Source: JALYIM01 sp040003205
Lineage (GTDB): Bacteria > Acidobacteriota > Terriglobia > Terriglobales > Acidobacteriaceae
Assembly (NCBI GenBank): GCA_040003205.1
Contig: JBDUDA010000051.1
Location: forward strand, 1-13,750
Length of the DNA: 13,750 nt
Reading direction: 5' to 3'
Position 1 is the first letter of the stretch, and each line of letters opens with the position of its first letter. The notes under the pieces were generated by a model that saw only the letters and a program-made list of their open reading frames with translations, made no database searches and was not told the origin of the DNA. The position numbers and the translations under genes are program-made. This document shows, piece after piece, positions 1 through 7,402 of this stretch.

Positions 1-31
1 GAGGTCATGAAGAATAATTAACTTTTAGAAA

Positions 32-2137
32 CTACTCCTCCTCTTCCTTAACCTCACCTCGCGCCGCCTTCGCCTTCTCAATAATCTTTTCCTGCAATTG
101 TCCCGGCACGACGTCGTAGTGATGCATTTCCATGTTGAAGCTGCCACGGCCTTGCGTCATTGACGTTAAGTCAGCGCCGTACGTCAGCATCTCGGACATT
201 GGCACTTCGGCCTTCACTACTGTGTTGCCGGCTTTGTTGTCCATGCCCTGAATGCGTCCGCGGCGGCTGTTGAGATCGCCCATGATGTGGCCCGCGAAGT
301 CGTCCGGGACCGTGATCTCGGCCACCATCACCGGTTCCAGCAGCACTGGACGCGCCTGCTCCATGGCTTTCTTGAAGGCGATACGTCCTGCCATTTGAAA
401 TGACATGTCGTTCGAATCTACGTCGTGATACGAACCGTCATAGAGGATGACCCTGAAATCCACCATGGGGAAGCCGGCGAGGTATCCGCGCCCGGCCGCG
501 TCTTTGATTCCCTTCTCGATGGCGGGAATATAGTTTTTCGGAATCGAACCGCCAAAAATGTCGTTTACAAATTCGAATTCTCCGCCTCGCACCAGCGGCT
601 CGACTTTAATTTTGCAATCTCCGTATTGTCCGTGGCCGCCCGTTTGTTTTTTATGTTTGCCCTGGACATCGGCTTTGCCGCGAATAGTCTCGCGATACGG
701 AACCTTGGGCGCTTTCAAAATCACTTCCGTGTGGTAGCGCTTCTTCATCTTCGAGACCACGACTTCGATGTGCTGCTGTCCGGTGCCCGCAATTAAGAAT
801 TCTTTGGTCTGGGCATCGCGAAAAAAGCGCAGCATGGCATCCTCTTCCATCATCTTGTGGATGCCCGGTCCCAACTTATCTTCATCCGCGCGACTCTTAG
901 GCTCGATTGCGAAAGTAATTGCCGGCTCCGGCAGCTTTACTCGCGGATACTGAATGGGCGCGTTCTTATCTCCCAGCGTGTCGCCCGTGAGCGTGTCTTT
1001 CAATTTCGCCACCGCGCCAATGTCTCCGGCGTGAAGCTCCTGCACTGGAACAGCCGTCTTACCTTGAATGACCGAAATGTGCGCCAGTTTTTCCTGCGAG
1101 TTGCGAGAAAAATTCTGCACCGTTACGTCCGTCTTCAGCACACCGGAAAATACTTTGAAGTAGGAGATGCGGCCCGCAAACGGATCTGACACCGTCTTGA
1201 ATACGTAGAGAGAAACCGGATCCGAGTCTGCCTCGTGTCGGCGCGGTGCATCGCCGTTGTTGCCGGTGACTTCACCCTGTACCCACTCATGCTCCGAGGG
1301 AGCGGGAGTGTAATCCACAATGAAATCCATAACGCGGTCAGCGCCGATGTTTCCCAAACCTGAGCCATAAATAAGCGGGAAAATCTTGTCTTCGCGAATA
1401 GCATTGTGCAGCGCCGGAATCAAATCTTCCTCGGGGATCGTTCCCTTCTCGAAAAATTCTTCCATCAGCGTGTCGTTGCCCTCGGCAATCATCTCGACCA
1501 GCTTCTCGTGCGCCTCCTGCGCCTGATCTTTCAAGTCATCGGGAATTTCGGATTCCTTTCCCTTTCCATTTCCCCCCATCTCGTAGGTGTAAGCCTTCAT
1601 CCTGACAAGGTCCACAACTCCGCGCAGATTTTTCTCTTTGCCGATGGGGAGCTCAAGCGGAATCACCATGCGTCCAAAGGCATTTTCCAGCGAGTCTAGT
1701 ACGCGTTGTGCGTCTGCACGCTCGCGGTCCATGCGGCTGGCAACAATCAGCCGCGGAGTCTGAAATTCTTCACAATAATTCCACACACGCTGCGTCACGA
1801 CTTCCACGCCCGCGACTCCGTCCACGACAACAATGGCGGCATCCACAACCGGCAGCACCAATTTGGCTTCGTGTACAAACATGCTGAAGCCGGGAGTATC
1901 CACAATGTTGATCTTCGTCTTGCCCCACTCGACGTGCGCCAACGTTGCGCCGATCGACATTCGCCGCGCGATTTCTTCTTCGTCGTAATCGGTGATGGTT
2001 GATCCATCGTCAACGCGTCCGAAGCGAGGCGTCGCGCCCGCGGTGTACAACATGGCCGAAACCAGTGAAGTTTTGCCGGCATGTCCATGGCCGACCACAG
2101 ATACATTGCGAATGTTGGGGCCTTCATAAACTCTCAA
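32..2137 (-). CDS. Elongation factor G-like translational GTPase (EF-G paralog, FusA2-like)
   Basis: This is a 701-residue protein with the full EF-G layout: an N-terminal GTPase followed by the beta-barrel and the C-terminal domains III-V. Visible GTPase motifs are the P-loop GHGHAGKT (residues 16-23), a switch I threonine near 65 and DTPGF (80-84). The G4 motif reads SRMD (134-137) where NKxD is usual. The GHGHAGKT form, in place of canonical AHIDAGKT, fits the second EF-G class (EF-G-2/FusA2) better than the principal fusA product. No rpsL, rpsG or tuf neighbours are present, which also argues for a paralog. EF-Gs catalyse ribosomal translocation or recycling in the cytoplasm; the paralogs' roles are less settled. 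The start chosen is TTG at 2137, because AAGGAG lies 7 bases upstream and homology-like sequence begins there (MRVYEGPNIRNV). A longer in-frame extension to 2260 has no ribosome-binding site and is not EF-G-like. The protein ends in four glutamates. Confidence 0.93.
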   Translation of the reverse strand: MRVYEGPNIRNVSVVGHGHAGKTSLVSAMLYTAGATPRFGRVDDGSTITDYDEEEIARRMSIGATLAHVEWGKTKINIVDTPGFSMFVHEAKLVLPVVDAAIVVVDGVAGVEVVTQRVWNYCEEFQTPRLIVASRMDRERADAQRVLDSLENAFGRMVIPLELPIGKEKNLRGVVDLVRMKAYTYEMGGNGKGKESEIPDDLKDQAQEAHEKLVEMIAEGNDTLMEEFFEKGTIPEEDLIPALHNAIREDKIFPLIYGSGLGNIGADRVMDFIVDYTPAPSEHEWVQGEVTGNNGDAPRRHEADSDPVSLYVFKTVSDPFAGRISYFKVFSGVLKTDVTVQNFSRNSQEKLAHISVIQGKTAVPVQELHAGDIGAVAKLKDTLTGDTLGDKNAPIQYPRVKLPEPAITFAIEPKSRADEDKLGPGIHKMMEEDAMLRFFRDAQTKEFLIAGTGQQHIEVVVSKMKKRYHTEVILKAPKVPYRETIRGKADVQGKHKKQTGGHGQYGDCKIKVEPLVRGGEFEFVNDIFGGSIPKNYIPAIEKGIKDAAGRGYLAGFPMVDFRVILYDGSYHDVDSNDMSFQMAGRIAFKKAMEQARPVLLEPVMVAEITVPDDFAGHIMGDLNSRRGRIQGMDNKAGNTVVKAEVPMSEMLTYGADLTSMTQGRGSFNMEMHHYDVVPGQLQEKIIEKAKAARGEVKEEEE

Positions 2138-2144
2138 GGGTGGG

Positions 2145-2150
2145 CTCCTT
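2145..2150 (-). promoter_or_regulatory. Ribosome-binding site fixing the TTG start of the EF-G-like gene
   Basis: AAGGAG on the minus strand sits 7 bases before the TTG codon at 2137. This is the only good Shine-Dalgarno match near the start of the EF-G-like reading frame, and it decides the non-ATG start over an upstream ATG at 2260. Confidence 0.75.
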
Positions 2151-2375
2151 ATATTCTGCTCTCGGACGCACCTACACTCGTCCGCACACTTTTCACTGAG
2201 TAAGTTTGATTGCTGATCGAACAGGTGGAAAAACCAAGAAAAGGACTGTCCATATGGCAAGCCGCGCTAGGGAATCGAAATAGCCGTCCAAAGGCTAGGA
2301 TGCTACCACAGGAGAATATAGCGGCCAACTGGGCGGCGCGCCGTCCGCAGCTCCCCTCGGCTTTGTGAAAAATCA

Positions 2376-2401
2376 GGTCCCTCGGCTGCGTTGGGAATGA
2401 C
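2376..2401 (-). repeat. Probable dispersed intergenic repeat fragment
   Basis: On the minus strand this reads GTCATTCCCAACGCAGC followed by CGAGGGACC. It resembles the short GTCAT...GAGGGA repeats scattered between genes in acidobacterial genomes. That resemblance comes from general familiarity and was not searched. The reading frame through it gives the VIPNAAEGP-type peptide that such repeats produce. Confidence 0.45.
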
Positions 2402-2454
2402 GACGTGATTGAAGATAACAAGTGATAAAGAGGAAGGGCTGCAAAGCCTAGCGG

Positions 2455-2483
2455 AAAAAGGCCGGAGCTTGTAAGCTCCGGCC
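2455..2483 (-). terminator. Rho-independent terminator of the secreted-protein gene
   Basis: A perfect inverted repeat has arms GGCCGGAGCTT (2460-2470) and AAGCTCCGGCC (2473-2483) separated by two bases. On the minus strand it is followed at once by five T residues (2459-2455). It begins 22 bases past the TGA stop of the secreted-protein gene, as expected for an intrinsic terminator. The palindrome core recurs at 7231-7250. Confidence 0.8.
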
Positions 2484-2505
2484 CTCACTTCGGCTAATCG
2501 CGCAT

Positions 2506-2934
2506 TCACTTAAGAGCAATCATGACTTCTTCGATGACGCTCGAAGGGGAGCTGGCGATCTCCAGCTCTTTCACGAGGTTCTTCTCCAGTTTGGAGCGAG
2601 GGATCACCATGCCGGTTCGGCCCGCGTCTCCCCAAACTTCCGCCAGGAAATACTGATTTCCCACATGGTGGAAAATCAACTTGGCGCTTGTTTCACGTGA
2701 TGGTTCCGGTCTGACCAGTGACAAGGCTGTCTTTCCAGCGTCCCGGTTGTTGATAGAGATTGCGCTGGCTCCGTCAGCTCTTACCTCATAGGTGCCAGCG
2801 GGAAGCTGTGCCGACCCAACCCTGAATCCAAACGGTACATCGGCCTTCGTGGCTGTCTGAGCATTGGCGGCCGCAGTGTTGAACATTAGAGAGACCACCG
2901 CTAGCGACAGCATCGCGATTAATTTACGTTTCAT
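2506..2934 (-). CDS. Small secreted protein of unknown function
   Basis: This 142-residue protein has a clear Sec signal peptide: MKRK, a hydrophobic stretch, then a likely signal peptidase I site after residue 25 (ANA before QT). The mature part, about 117 residues, begins with a VPFGFRVG...LPAGTYEV segment. I recognise that as typical of small exported proteins of Acidobacteriota, but no biochemical role is known to me. No lipobox, no cysteine in the mature part, no membrane segment and no catalytic motif is visible, so a small beta-rich periplasmic or surface protein is plausible. The ATG is supported by AGGAGG at 2940-2945, 5 bases upstream. A strong terminator follows the stop, so it is probably monocistronic. 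Upstream is a -24/-12 type promoter match, and the divergent neighbour is a sigma-54 activator, which suggests sigma-54-dependent expression (inference). Confidence 0.85.
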   Translation of the reverse strand: MKRKLIAMLSLAVVSLMFNTAAANAQTATKADVPFGFRVGSAQLPAGTYEVRADGASAISINNRDAGKTALSLVRPEPSRETSAKLIFHHVGNQYFLAEVWGDAGRTGMVIPRSKLEKNLVKELEIASSPSSVIEEVMIALK

Positions 2935-3035
2935 GACATCCTCCTAGGGGGCTCCTTGCAGCGGAACCCAGGCTGAATTTGTCATCCAAGCTGTTCGCGC
3001 TATCGCTGGAAGCTTGCTGTGACGCTTTCATGTAT

Positions 3036-3051
3036 TGCATCCCTGGTGCCA
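3036..3051 (-). promoter_or_regulatory. Sigma-54 (-24/-12) promoter for the secreted-protein gene
   Basis: Read on the minus strand, TGGCAC (3051-3046) and TGCA (3039-3036) are arranged so that the invariant GG (3050-3049) and GC (3038-3037) have the exact 10-base spacing of sigma-54 promoters. Against TGGCACG-N4-TTGCA there are two mismatches: the G after TGGCAC is C, and the first T of TTGC is A. The predicted transcript start is near 3025, leaving a 5' leader of about 90 bases before the ATG at 2934. The gene for a GAFTGA-bearing activator lies divergently next door. Confidence 0.62.
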
Positions 3052-3090
3052 AGCCCGAAACGCGAGTCCAGTGGCACCGAAGCCATTGAT

Positions 3091-3102
3091 TTTGCTAGCA
3101 AA
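3091..3102. promoter_or_regulatory. Candidate operator palindrome
   Basis: TTTGCTAGCAAA is a perfect 12-base palindrome centred about 72 bases upstream of the predicted sigma-54 transcript start. An imperfect dyad TTTGGC-N4-GTCAAA (3131-3146) shares its TTTG...CAAA ends and is centred near -114. They are candidates for binding by the Fis-type HTH of the adjacent activator. The link is inferred from position and symmetry only. Confidence 0.35.
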
Positions 3103-3235
3103 CAAATTTCGCTAGGGTTTCAATAGGTGGTTTGGCGGTAGTCAAACGGATACCCTACGGTAGCTGTCTTGTTCTATAGCGCACGGGCTTCAATCCGAGA
3201 GTGTTTCTTGCCAGTTTGGACTACACTGAACAGCC

Positions 3236-3244
3236 GGAGAAGGA
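3236..3244 (+). promoter_or_regulatory. Ribosome-binding site supporting the GTG start of the activator
   Basis: GGAGAAGGA ends two bases before GTG at 3247; its GGAG core is 7 bases from the start codon. The FHA domain begins directly after this GTG. An upstream TTG at 3169 in the same frame has no such site. Confidence 0.6.
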
Positions 3245-3246
3245 TT

Positions 3247-5136
3247 GTGCTCAATCCAAGACTTCTGGCAATTTCCGGCTCGCACAAAGAGTGGGCCCTC
3301 AGCGTCGAAGACGGCCCCGTTGTTTTGGGAAGAGATCCCTCGAACTCTTTGCCGCTGGGAGATCCCGCGGTCTCTCGAAAGCATTGTTCGATCAGCCAAG
3401 TCAGCGGCGGAATTTTCGAAATCGCTGATCTCGACAGTCATAATGGAACTTTCGTGAACGGAACGCGGGTGGAACGCGAAACGCTCCGGCACGGCGCCCG
3501 CATCCGCATCGGTAGCAGCGAGTTCATATTTCTCACCGACCCAGATGACGATGCTTTGTTGTCATCTCTCGCCGCCATTCGGGGTGCGGGCGTCACGTCG
3601 AAGACCACGTCTCTCAATCCCTCAGGCTTGCCTGTGGATGCCTCAGGCATCGGGCGAATGGCGCGCGATCTCACCGCATTGTTCAAGATCGCGAACATCA
3701 TTAATTCCACTCTTGACTCCTGCGACTTGCAGCTCAAGTTGCTGGCGTTGATCTGCGAAGTGGTCCCTGCCACACAGGCTGCAATCGTGCTTCAGTCATC
3801 GGATGGCGAAGTGTCTCCGCCTTGCATTTGGAATAGGGAAGGGATGGCAGAGAAGGAGCTGGTGATCCGCGAGGATCTGGTTCGCCAAGCAATCTGGGAA
3901 CACAGTGCCATCACCGCGACAGCATCGGATCAAGCGATGAGTCCCGACCATGTAATGTGCGTGCCCCTGGTCGCCGCTGCGAAAATTCTCGGAGTGATTT
4001 ACCTCAGTTCTCCCGCCTCTGTGCCGGCTTTCGGCGAGGCTGAATTTGTTTTCGTCACCGCGGTTTCACGCATTGCCGCAGTTACCTTGGAAAATGTTTC
4101 GAAACTGGATGCTTTGCGCGTTGAAAATCAGCGCCTACGGGCGGAGATCAGAGACCACGCTACTCTCATCGGAGAAAGCAGGCCCATGCGGCGCGTCAGC
4201 GAGTTCATCGGACGCGTGGTGCAAGGCGATTCGACGGTGCTCATTCGCGGCGAAAGCGGGACCGGCAAGGAGCTCGTAGCTGGTGCTATCCACACCAACA
4301 GCTCGCGCTCTGACAATCCTTTCGTGGCTATCAACTGCGCGGCGATTCCCGAAGCTCTGCTGGAGAGTGAACTGTTCGGCCACGAAAAAGGGGCTTTTAC
4401 TGGCGCGGTCGCGACCAAAAAGGGCAAGTTCGAAGCCGCCGAAGATGGCACTCTCTTTCTCGACGAAATTGGAGAGATGTCGCCGCTTTTGCAGGCCAAG
4501 CTTCTGCGAGTCTTGCAGCAACGGGAATTCGAGCGCCTTGGCGGCAATCGCTTGCTCCCGCTGAATGCACGCGTGGTTGCTGCGACCAACAAAAACCTGG
4601 AGCAGGCCATCAAGGCAGGTGAGTTCCGGCAAGACCTGTATTACCGTCTGAATGTCGTCTCTGTAACACTGCCTTCACTGCGCGAGCATCGCGACGACAT
4701 TCCGCTGCTGGCGTTATATTTCGCAAACAAATATGCAGTGCGATGCAAGCGCGTCTTCAAAGGCATTGCTGCTGGGGCACGTACTTTGCTGATGCAGTAC
4801 AGTTGGCCGGGCAATGTTCGCGAATTGGAGAACGCCATTGAACACGCAATCGTGATGGGACTGACCGATGAAATCCTCATAGAAGACCTGCCCGAAACAT
4901 TGCTGGAGGAAGCGTCGTCGGGTTTGTCAGCAGCGCGCTATCACAACACTTTGCACCAGACGAAAAAACAGCTCGTTCTGGCCGCGCTGGATGAAGCCGA
5001 CGGCAGCCCCGTCGAAGCCGCTCGCATATTGGGGATTCACCCCAAGTACTTGCACCGGCTCATCCGGAACCTCGCCTTGAAAACCGACGTGAAGCGGAGG
5101 GGTTTGCGCGCTGGGAAATCCGTCTCTGGCGGGTAA
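3247..5136 (+). CDS. Sigma-54-dependent transcriptional activator with FHA and GAF sensor domains
   Basis: This 629-residue bacterial enhancer-binding protein has four parts. An FHA domain (about 5-95) shows GRDPSN (28-33), SRKH (43-46) and HNGTFVNG (65-72), the residues that bind phosphothreonine peptides. A GAF-like sensor (about 143-285) is followed by a short coiled linker (about 285-305). The AAA+ domain has Walker A GESGTGKE (335-342), the sigma-54-contacting GAFTGA loop (382-387) and Walker B TLFLDE (402-407). A C-terminal Fis-type HTH follows (about 575-612). All ATPase and sigma-54 contact motifs are intact, so it should be an active remodeler of RNA polymerase-sigma-54. Having FHA in place of a response-regulator receiver suggests control by Ser/Thr kinase signalling. 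It diverges from a secreted-protein gene with a sigma-54 promoter match, its likely target (inference), and converges on the hydrolase gene with only 7 bases between the stops. Confidence 0.93.
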   Translation: MLNPRLLAISGSHKEWALSVEDGPVVLGRDPSNSLPLGDPAVSRKHCSISQVSGGIFEIADLDSHNGTFVNGTRVERETLRHGARIRIGSSEFIFLTDPDDDALLSSLAAIRGAGVTSKTTSLNPSGLPVDASGIGRMARDLTALFKIANIINSTLDSCDLQLKLLALICEVVPATQAAIVLQSSDGEVSPPCIWNREGMAEKELVIREDLVRQAIWEHSAITATASDQAMSPDHVMCVPLVAAAKILGVIYLSSPASVPAFGEAEFVFVTAVSRIAAVTLENVSKLDALRVENQRLRAEIRDHATLIGESRPMRRVSEFIGRVVQGDSTVLIRGESGTGKELVAGAIHTNSSRSDNPFVAINCAAIPEALLESELFGHEKGAFTGAVATKKGKFEAAEDGTLFLDEIGEMSPLLQAKLLRVLQQREFERLGGNRLLPLNARVVAATNKNLEQAIKAGEFRQDLYYRLNVVSVTLPSLREHRDDIPLLALYFANKYAVRCKRVFKGIAAGARTLLMQYSWPGNVRELENAIEHAIVMGLTDEILIEDLPETLLEEASSGLSAARYHNTLHQTKKQLVLAALDEADGSPVEAARILGIHPKYLHRLIRNLALKTDVKRRGLRAGKSVSGG

Positions 5137-5143
5137 CAAGCTT

Positions 5144-7177
5144 TTACTTCGTCGCCTCCGCCCATTCTTCAACTCCGCGCCTCAACAGCGACTCGCGGTC
5201 TTCAGGCAATATCCAGCGCTGTTTCACCAGATCATCCACCGCAGCTTGGTATCGAGCGGAGTATTCTTCGCGATTTGAGTAACGTTCTGCGATTGACTTG
5301 CGCGGGTCGCCTGCCTTCCGGCAATCTTCTGCTATTTTGCAAAACGGAATATACGATCCCTCGAAGGCGATGCGCCGATAGGGTGCGCCAATAGAAGGGT
5401 CGCGAAGATTCCATCCTGTATAAGTCGCGAGCGGAACGGTGACCTCCGGCAGGCGAACGCCATCGCGTTCATTGCCGTCAGCATCCACCTGCGGCACGAG
5501 CACGGGGAAAGCCTCGCCAACCTTCGGCGGCTGGACGCTTAAAATTCCATCCCGCCAGCCCGGGCCGAAATCCACGCGATAGGCTCGATTGGCATCATGC
5601 GGCATGTTGATCCCGGCAATCGGGGGGAAAGAAAATTTCTGGAGAGGCACAAGTGTTCCATCCGCAATCCTCGTATAGCTGCTGGCTGGAGGCAGAGTGT
5701 CGCTGCGAACCCAGGCATCCATGTTGGCGATCATTGCGCGCCAGAAATATTTCACTGGAAGCGGCGATCGCGGTTGCTGTCCGACCAAATCCTCTTTCCC
5801 TTTTTCCGGAGGAAATGGGCCAGAGGAATGTTCCAGTCCGGTCAGATGGTATATGCGAACGTGATCTGACAGCACGGCGTCTTGTTTGCCGTCTGCACTG
5901 GTGTGAGTGAGAGCAGCGGCGCGTCCCCAATACTCGTAGGAAGTGTTAGAGAAAAAGATTTTAGGCATTACTTTTTCGGCGGCGGCGCGATCAAGTAATC
6001 CCGCGGTGTCCCCCGTTAGCGGATCTTTTTCAGGCTGATCGGTGAAGGGAAAAATGTCGGTCGGAAAAAAGATTGCCGCCATGGGTTGGGCATCGCGCGA
6101 TGGCTGGGCGAAACGGTAATTGAAGCTGCCGCGTCCGGCCCCGGCAACGTGGGCGAGAACGCCGTCGAGCGCGATGCGTCCATCTTCGTCGGCATTGAAG
6201 CCTTGATAGAGGAAGTCGCGCAGGAAGCGGCCATTCTGTGAAATCCCTTCTCCATAAACTCTCGCCGCGGGGGTAATGGAATCCTTCGCATGCTTCGCGT
6301 AGGAAGCCAAGTCGCGAATCGCAGCGAAGCCTAATCCGGCAACGACCGGGTCCGAGACCACATAAACATATTCGTAAATCTTGCCGGGATGAAAGCCGCC
6401 GTCCAGGTGAATGTGGCGGTCGCTGGCTGTGAGTTTTCCATTCACGAGATGCGCGAACTGCCATGTCGCGCGAGGAATTACCGTACGGGCGGCCTCAGGC
6501 GAATCCCGCACCGTCAGCACGTTCCGCGAATCGTCCGGCGCGGCAACTGGATATTCTGTGCCGCCGAGACTGGGTGCGCCGCCAGCCCCGGCACGAAACA
6601 AATGTCCCAGCGGAATCTCTGCCATTTCTTTCCAAGGCATGACATCGCCCCGCAGTAGGCCGGAAATGGTTTTTCCGTTCTCCTTCGCAATCGGAGCAAA
6701 GAGTCTCAGCGGATTATCATCGGTCGCATCCCACTGCCATCCGAGGGTGACAACAGTAAATCCGTTGCGCAGCAGCCAGGCATCGCCGGCGTCGGCCGCT
6801 AGGTCCTGATCTCCACCATCAACTAAGGAGAGAATGCGAGCCTGCCCGCGGTTCGGAACCTCCAACAATAGTGAGCCGTTCCCTTTGTGCGCATCCTTAG
6901 GGCGCACCCCCACGAAGTCGGCGGAGAATTCCACTTCGCCGTCTTTCAGGTTCACCGCATTGCGGAGATCAACAATTCGCAGGTTGTGCGGATTTCCCAC
7001 TGGCACCGAGAAGTAGACGCGCCCCGTGAGGCGTTCATAACTTCCGGAATTGCCGAATGCCCTGCCATTAAGTACATCGGCACGTCGGGCGATCTCAACC
7101 CGGACGACTCGAGCGCTGAGGGGTGAGGCGCTTAGAGCCGCCACGAGGAGAGAAATGATGGTGAAATACCGTCGCAT
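5144..7177 (-). CDS. Exported alpha/beta-hydrolase-domain protein (Abhydrolase_10-like)
   Basis: This 677-residue protein starts MRRYFTII and has a hydrophobic signal peptide ending near residue 22 (PLSA before RVV), so export to the periplasm or beyond is expected. The body matches my knowledge of the large alpha/beta hydrolase domain family Abhydrolase_10 (PF20091), whose physiological substrates are mostly unknown. GEGISQNGR (309-317) looks like the nucleophile elbow with Ser313. GLEHSSG places a candidate catalytic His at 450. A polyester, lipid or peptide ester substrate would be guesswork. The ATG at 7177 lacks a good ribosome-binding site, but the signal peptide begins there and no better in-frame start was found. 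It is 225 bases downstream of ddl on the same strand, with a hairpin in between, and converges tightly on the sigma-54 activator at its 3' end without an obvious terminator. Confidence 0.85.
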   Translation of the reverse strand: MRRYFTIISLLVAALSASPLSARVVRVEIARRADVLNGRAFGNSGSYERLTGRVYFSVPVGNPHNLRIVDLRNAVNLKDGEVEFSADFVGVRPKDAHKGNGSLLLEVPNRGQARILSLVDGGDQDLAADAGDAWLLRNGFTVVTLGWQWDATDDNPLRLFAPIAKENGKTISGLLRGDVMPWKEMAEIPLGHLFRAGAGGAPSLGGTEYPVAAPDDSRNVLTVRDSPEAARTVIPRATWQFAHLVNGKLTASDRHIHLDGGFHPGKIYEYVYVVSDPVVAGLGFAAIRDLASYAKHAKDSITPAARVYGEGISQNGRFLRDFLYQGFNADEDGRIALDGVLAHVAGAGRGSFNYRFAQPSRDAQPMAAIFFPTDIFPFTDQPEKDPLTGDTAGLLDRAAAEKVMPKIFFSNTSYEYWGRAAALTHTSADGKQDAVLSDHVRIYHLTGLEHSSGPFPPEKGKEDLVGQQPRSPLPVKYFWRAMIANMDAWVRSDTLPPASSYTRIADGTLVPLQKFSFPPIAGINMPHDANRAYRVDFGPGWRDGILSVQPPKVGEAFPVLVPQVDADGNERDGVRLPEVTVPLATYTGWNLRDPSIGAPYRRIAFEGSYIPFCKIAEDCRKAGDPRKSIAERYSNREEYSARYQAAVDDLVKQRWILPEDRESLLRRGVEEWAEATK

Positions 7178-7230
7178 GCACGGCAGAATAGCATGTGGAC
7201 CAGGGATTACAGAGTTGAGTGGCGGTCAAA

Positions 7231-7250
7231 CGGAGTTTGCAAGCTCCGGC
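7231..7250. repeat. Intergenic palindrome, second copy
   Basis: On the minus strand this reads GCCGGAGCTT then GCAAACTCCG. It differs at two of 20 positions from 2461-2480 on the plus strand and forms a near-perfect hairpin (one G-T pair on the plus strand). It lies between ddl and the hydrolase gene and might act as a weak terminator for ddl, although only three T residues follow on the minus strand. Confidence 0.5.
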
Positions 7251-7366
7251 GCATTAGCTGATGGGCGGCGCGCGTTCCGGGGACGCACGTGAAAATGTTC
7301 CCTTGTCCATGAGAGGCCTCTACCTGAGGCGTATTAAGCGAGGCGAGGATTACGACGACTCCCCGC

Positions 7367-7382
7367 TCGGAGATTTCTCCGA
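7367..7382. repeat. Small inverted repeat downstream of ddl
   Basis: TCGGAGA and TCTCCGA arms, separated by two bases, begin about 20 bases past the ddl stop. A T-run does not follow on the minus strand, so it is at most a weak terminator or a transcript-stabilising stem. Confidence 0.35.
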
Positions 7383-7402
7383 CCCGAATCCCGTACCAAA
7401 CG

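Larger units (their letters stand above)
2138..2505. other. Intergenic region with a repeat remnant and a terminator
   Basis: This 368-base stretch between the EF-G-like gene and the secreted-protein gene has no convincing gene. It holds the EF-G ribosome-binding site, a dispersed-repeat-like segment (2376-2401) and the terminator hairpin of the gene to its right (2455-2483). Short minus-strand reading frames here lack ribosome-binding sites and run through the repeat. Confidence 0.6.
2935..3246. other. Divergent regulatory region
   Basis: This 312-base region lies between the start codons of the secreted protein (minus) and the sigma-54 activator (plus). It contains a sigma-54 promoter match on the minus strand (3036-3051), a perfect 12-base palindrome (3091-3102), two further small dyads (3131-3146, 3155-3163) and ribosome-binding sites at both ends. 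I saw no convincing sigma-70 promoter for the activator gene and no gene inside. Confidence 0.65.

Noticed and set aside
6..8. Start of another minus-strand gene at the left edge (ATG at 8-6)
   Set aside because: Only about two codons are visible and there is no ribosome-binding site upstream.
2138..2260. N-terminal extension of the EF-G-like protein to an upstream ATG
   Set aside because: The extra 41 residues do not look like EF-G, there is no ribosome-binding site at the ATG, and a good site fixes the TTG start at 2137.
2303..2509. A 68-codon minus-strand frame in the intergenic region
   Set aside because: It runs through a terminator hairpin and a dispersed-repeat-like segment, giving the VIPNAAEGP-type peptide typical of repeat translation, and has no ribosome-binding site.
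3072..3088. A TGGCAC on the plus strand as a sigma-54 promoter for the activator gene itself
   Set aside because: At the required distance the -12 position reads AT in place of GC; the nearby TTG is out of register.
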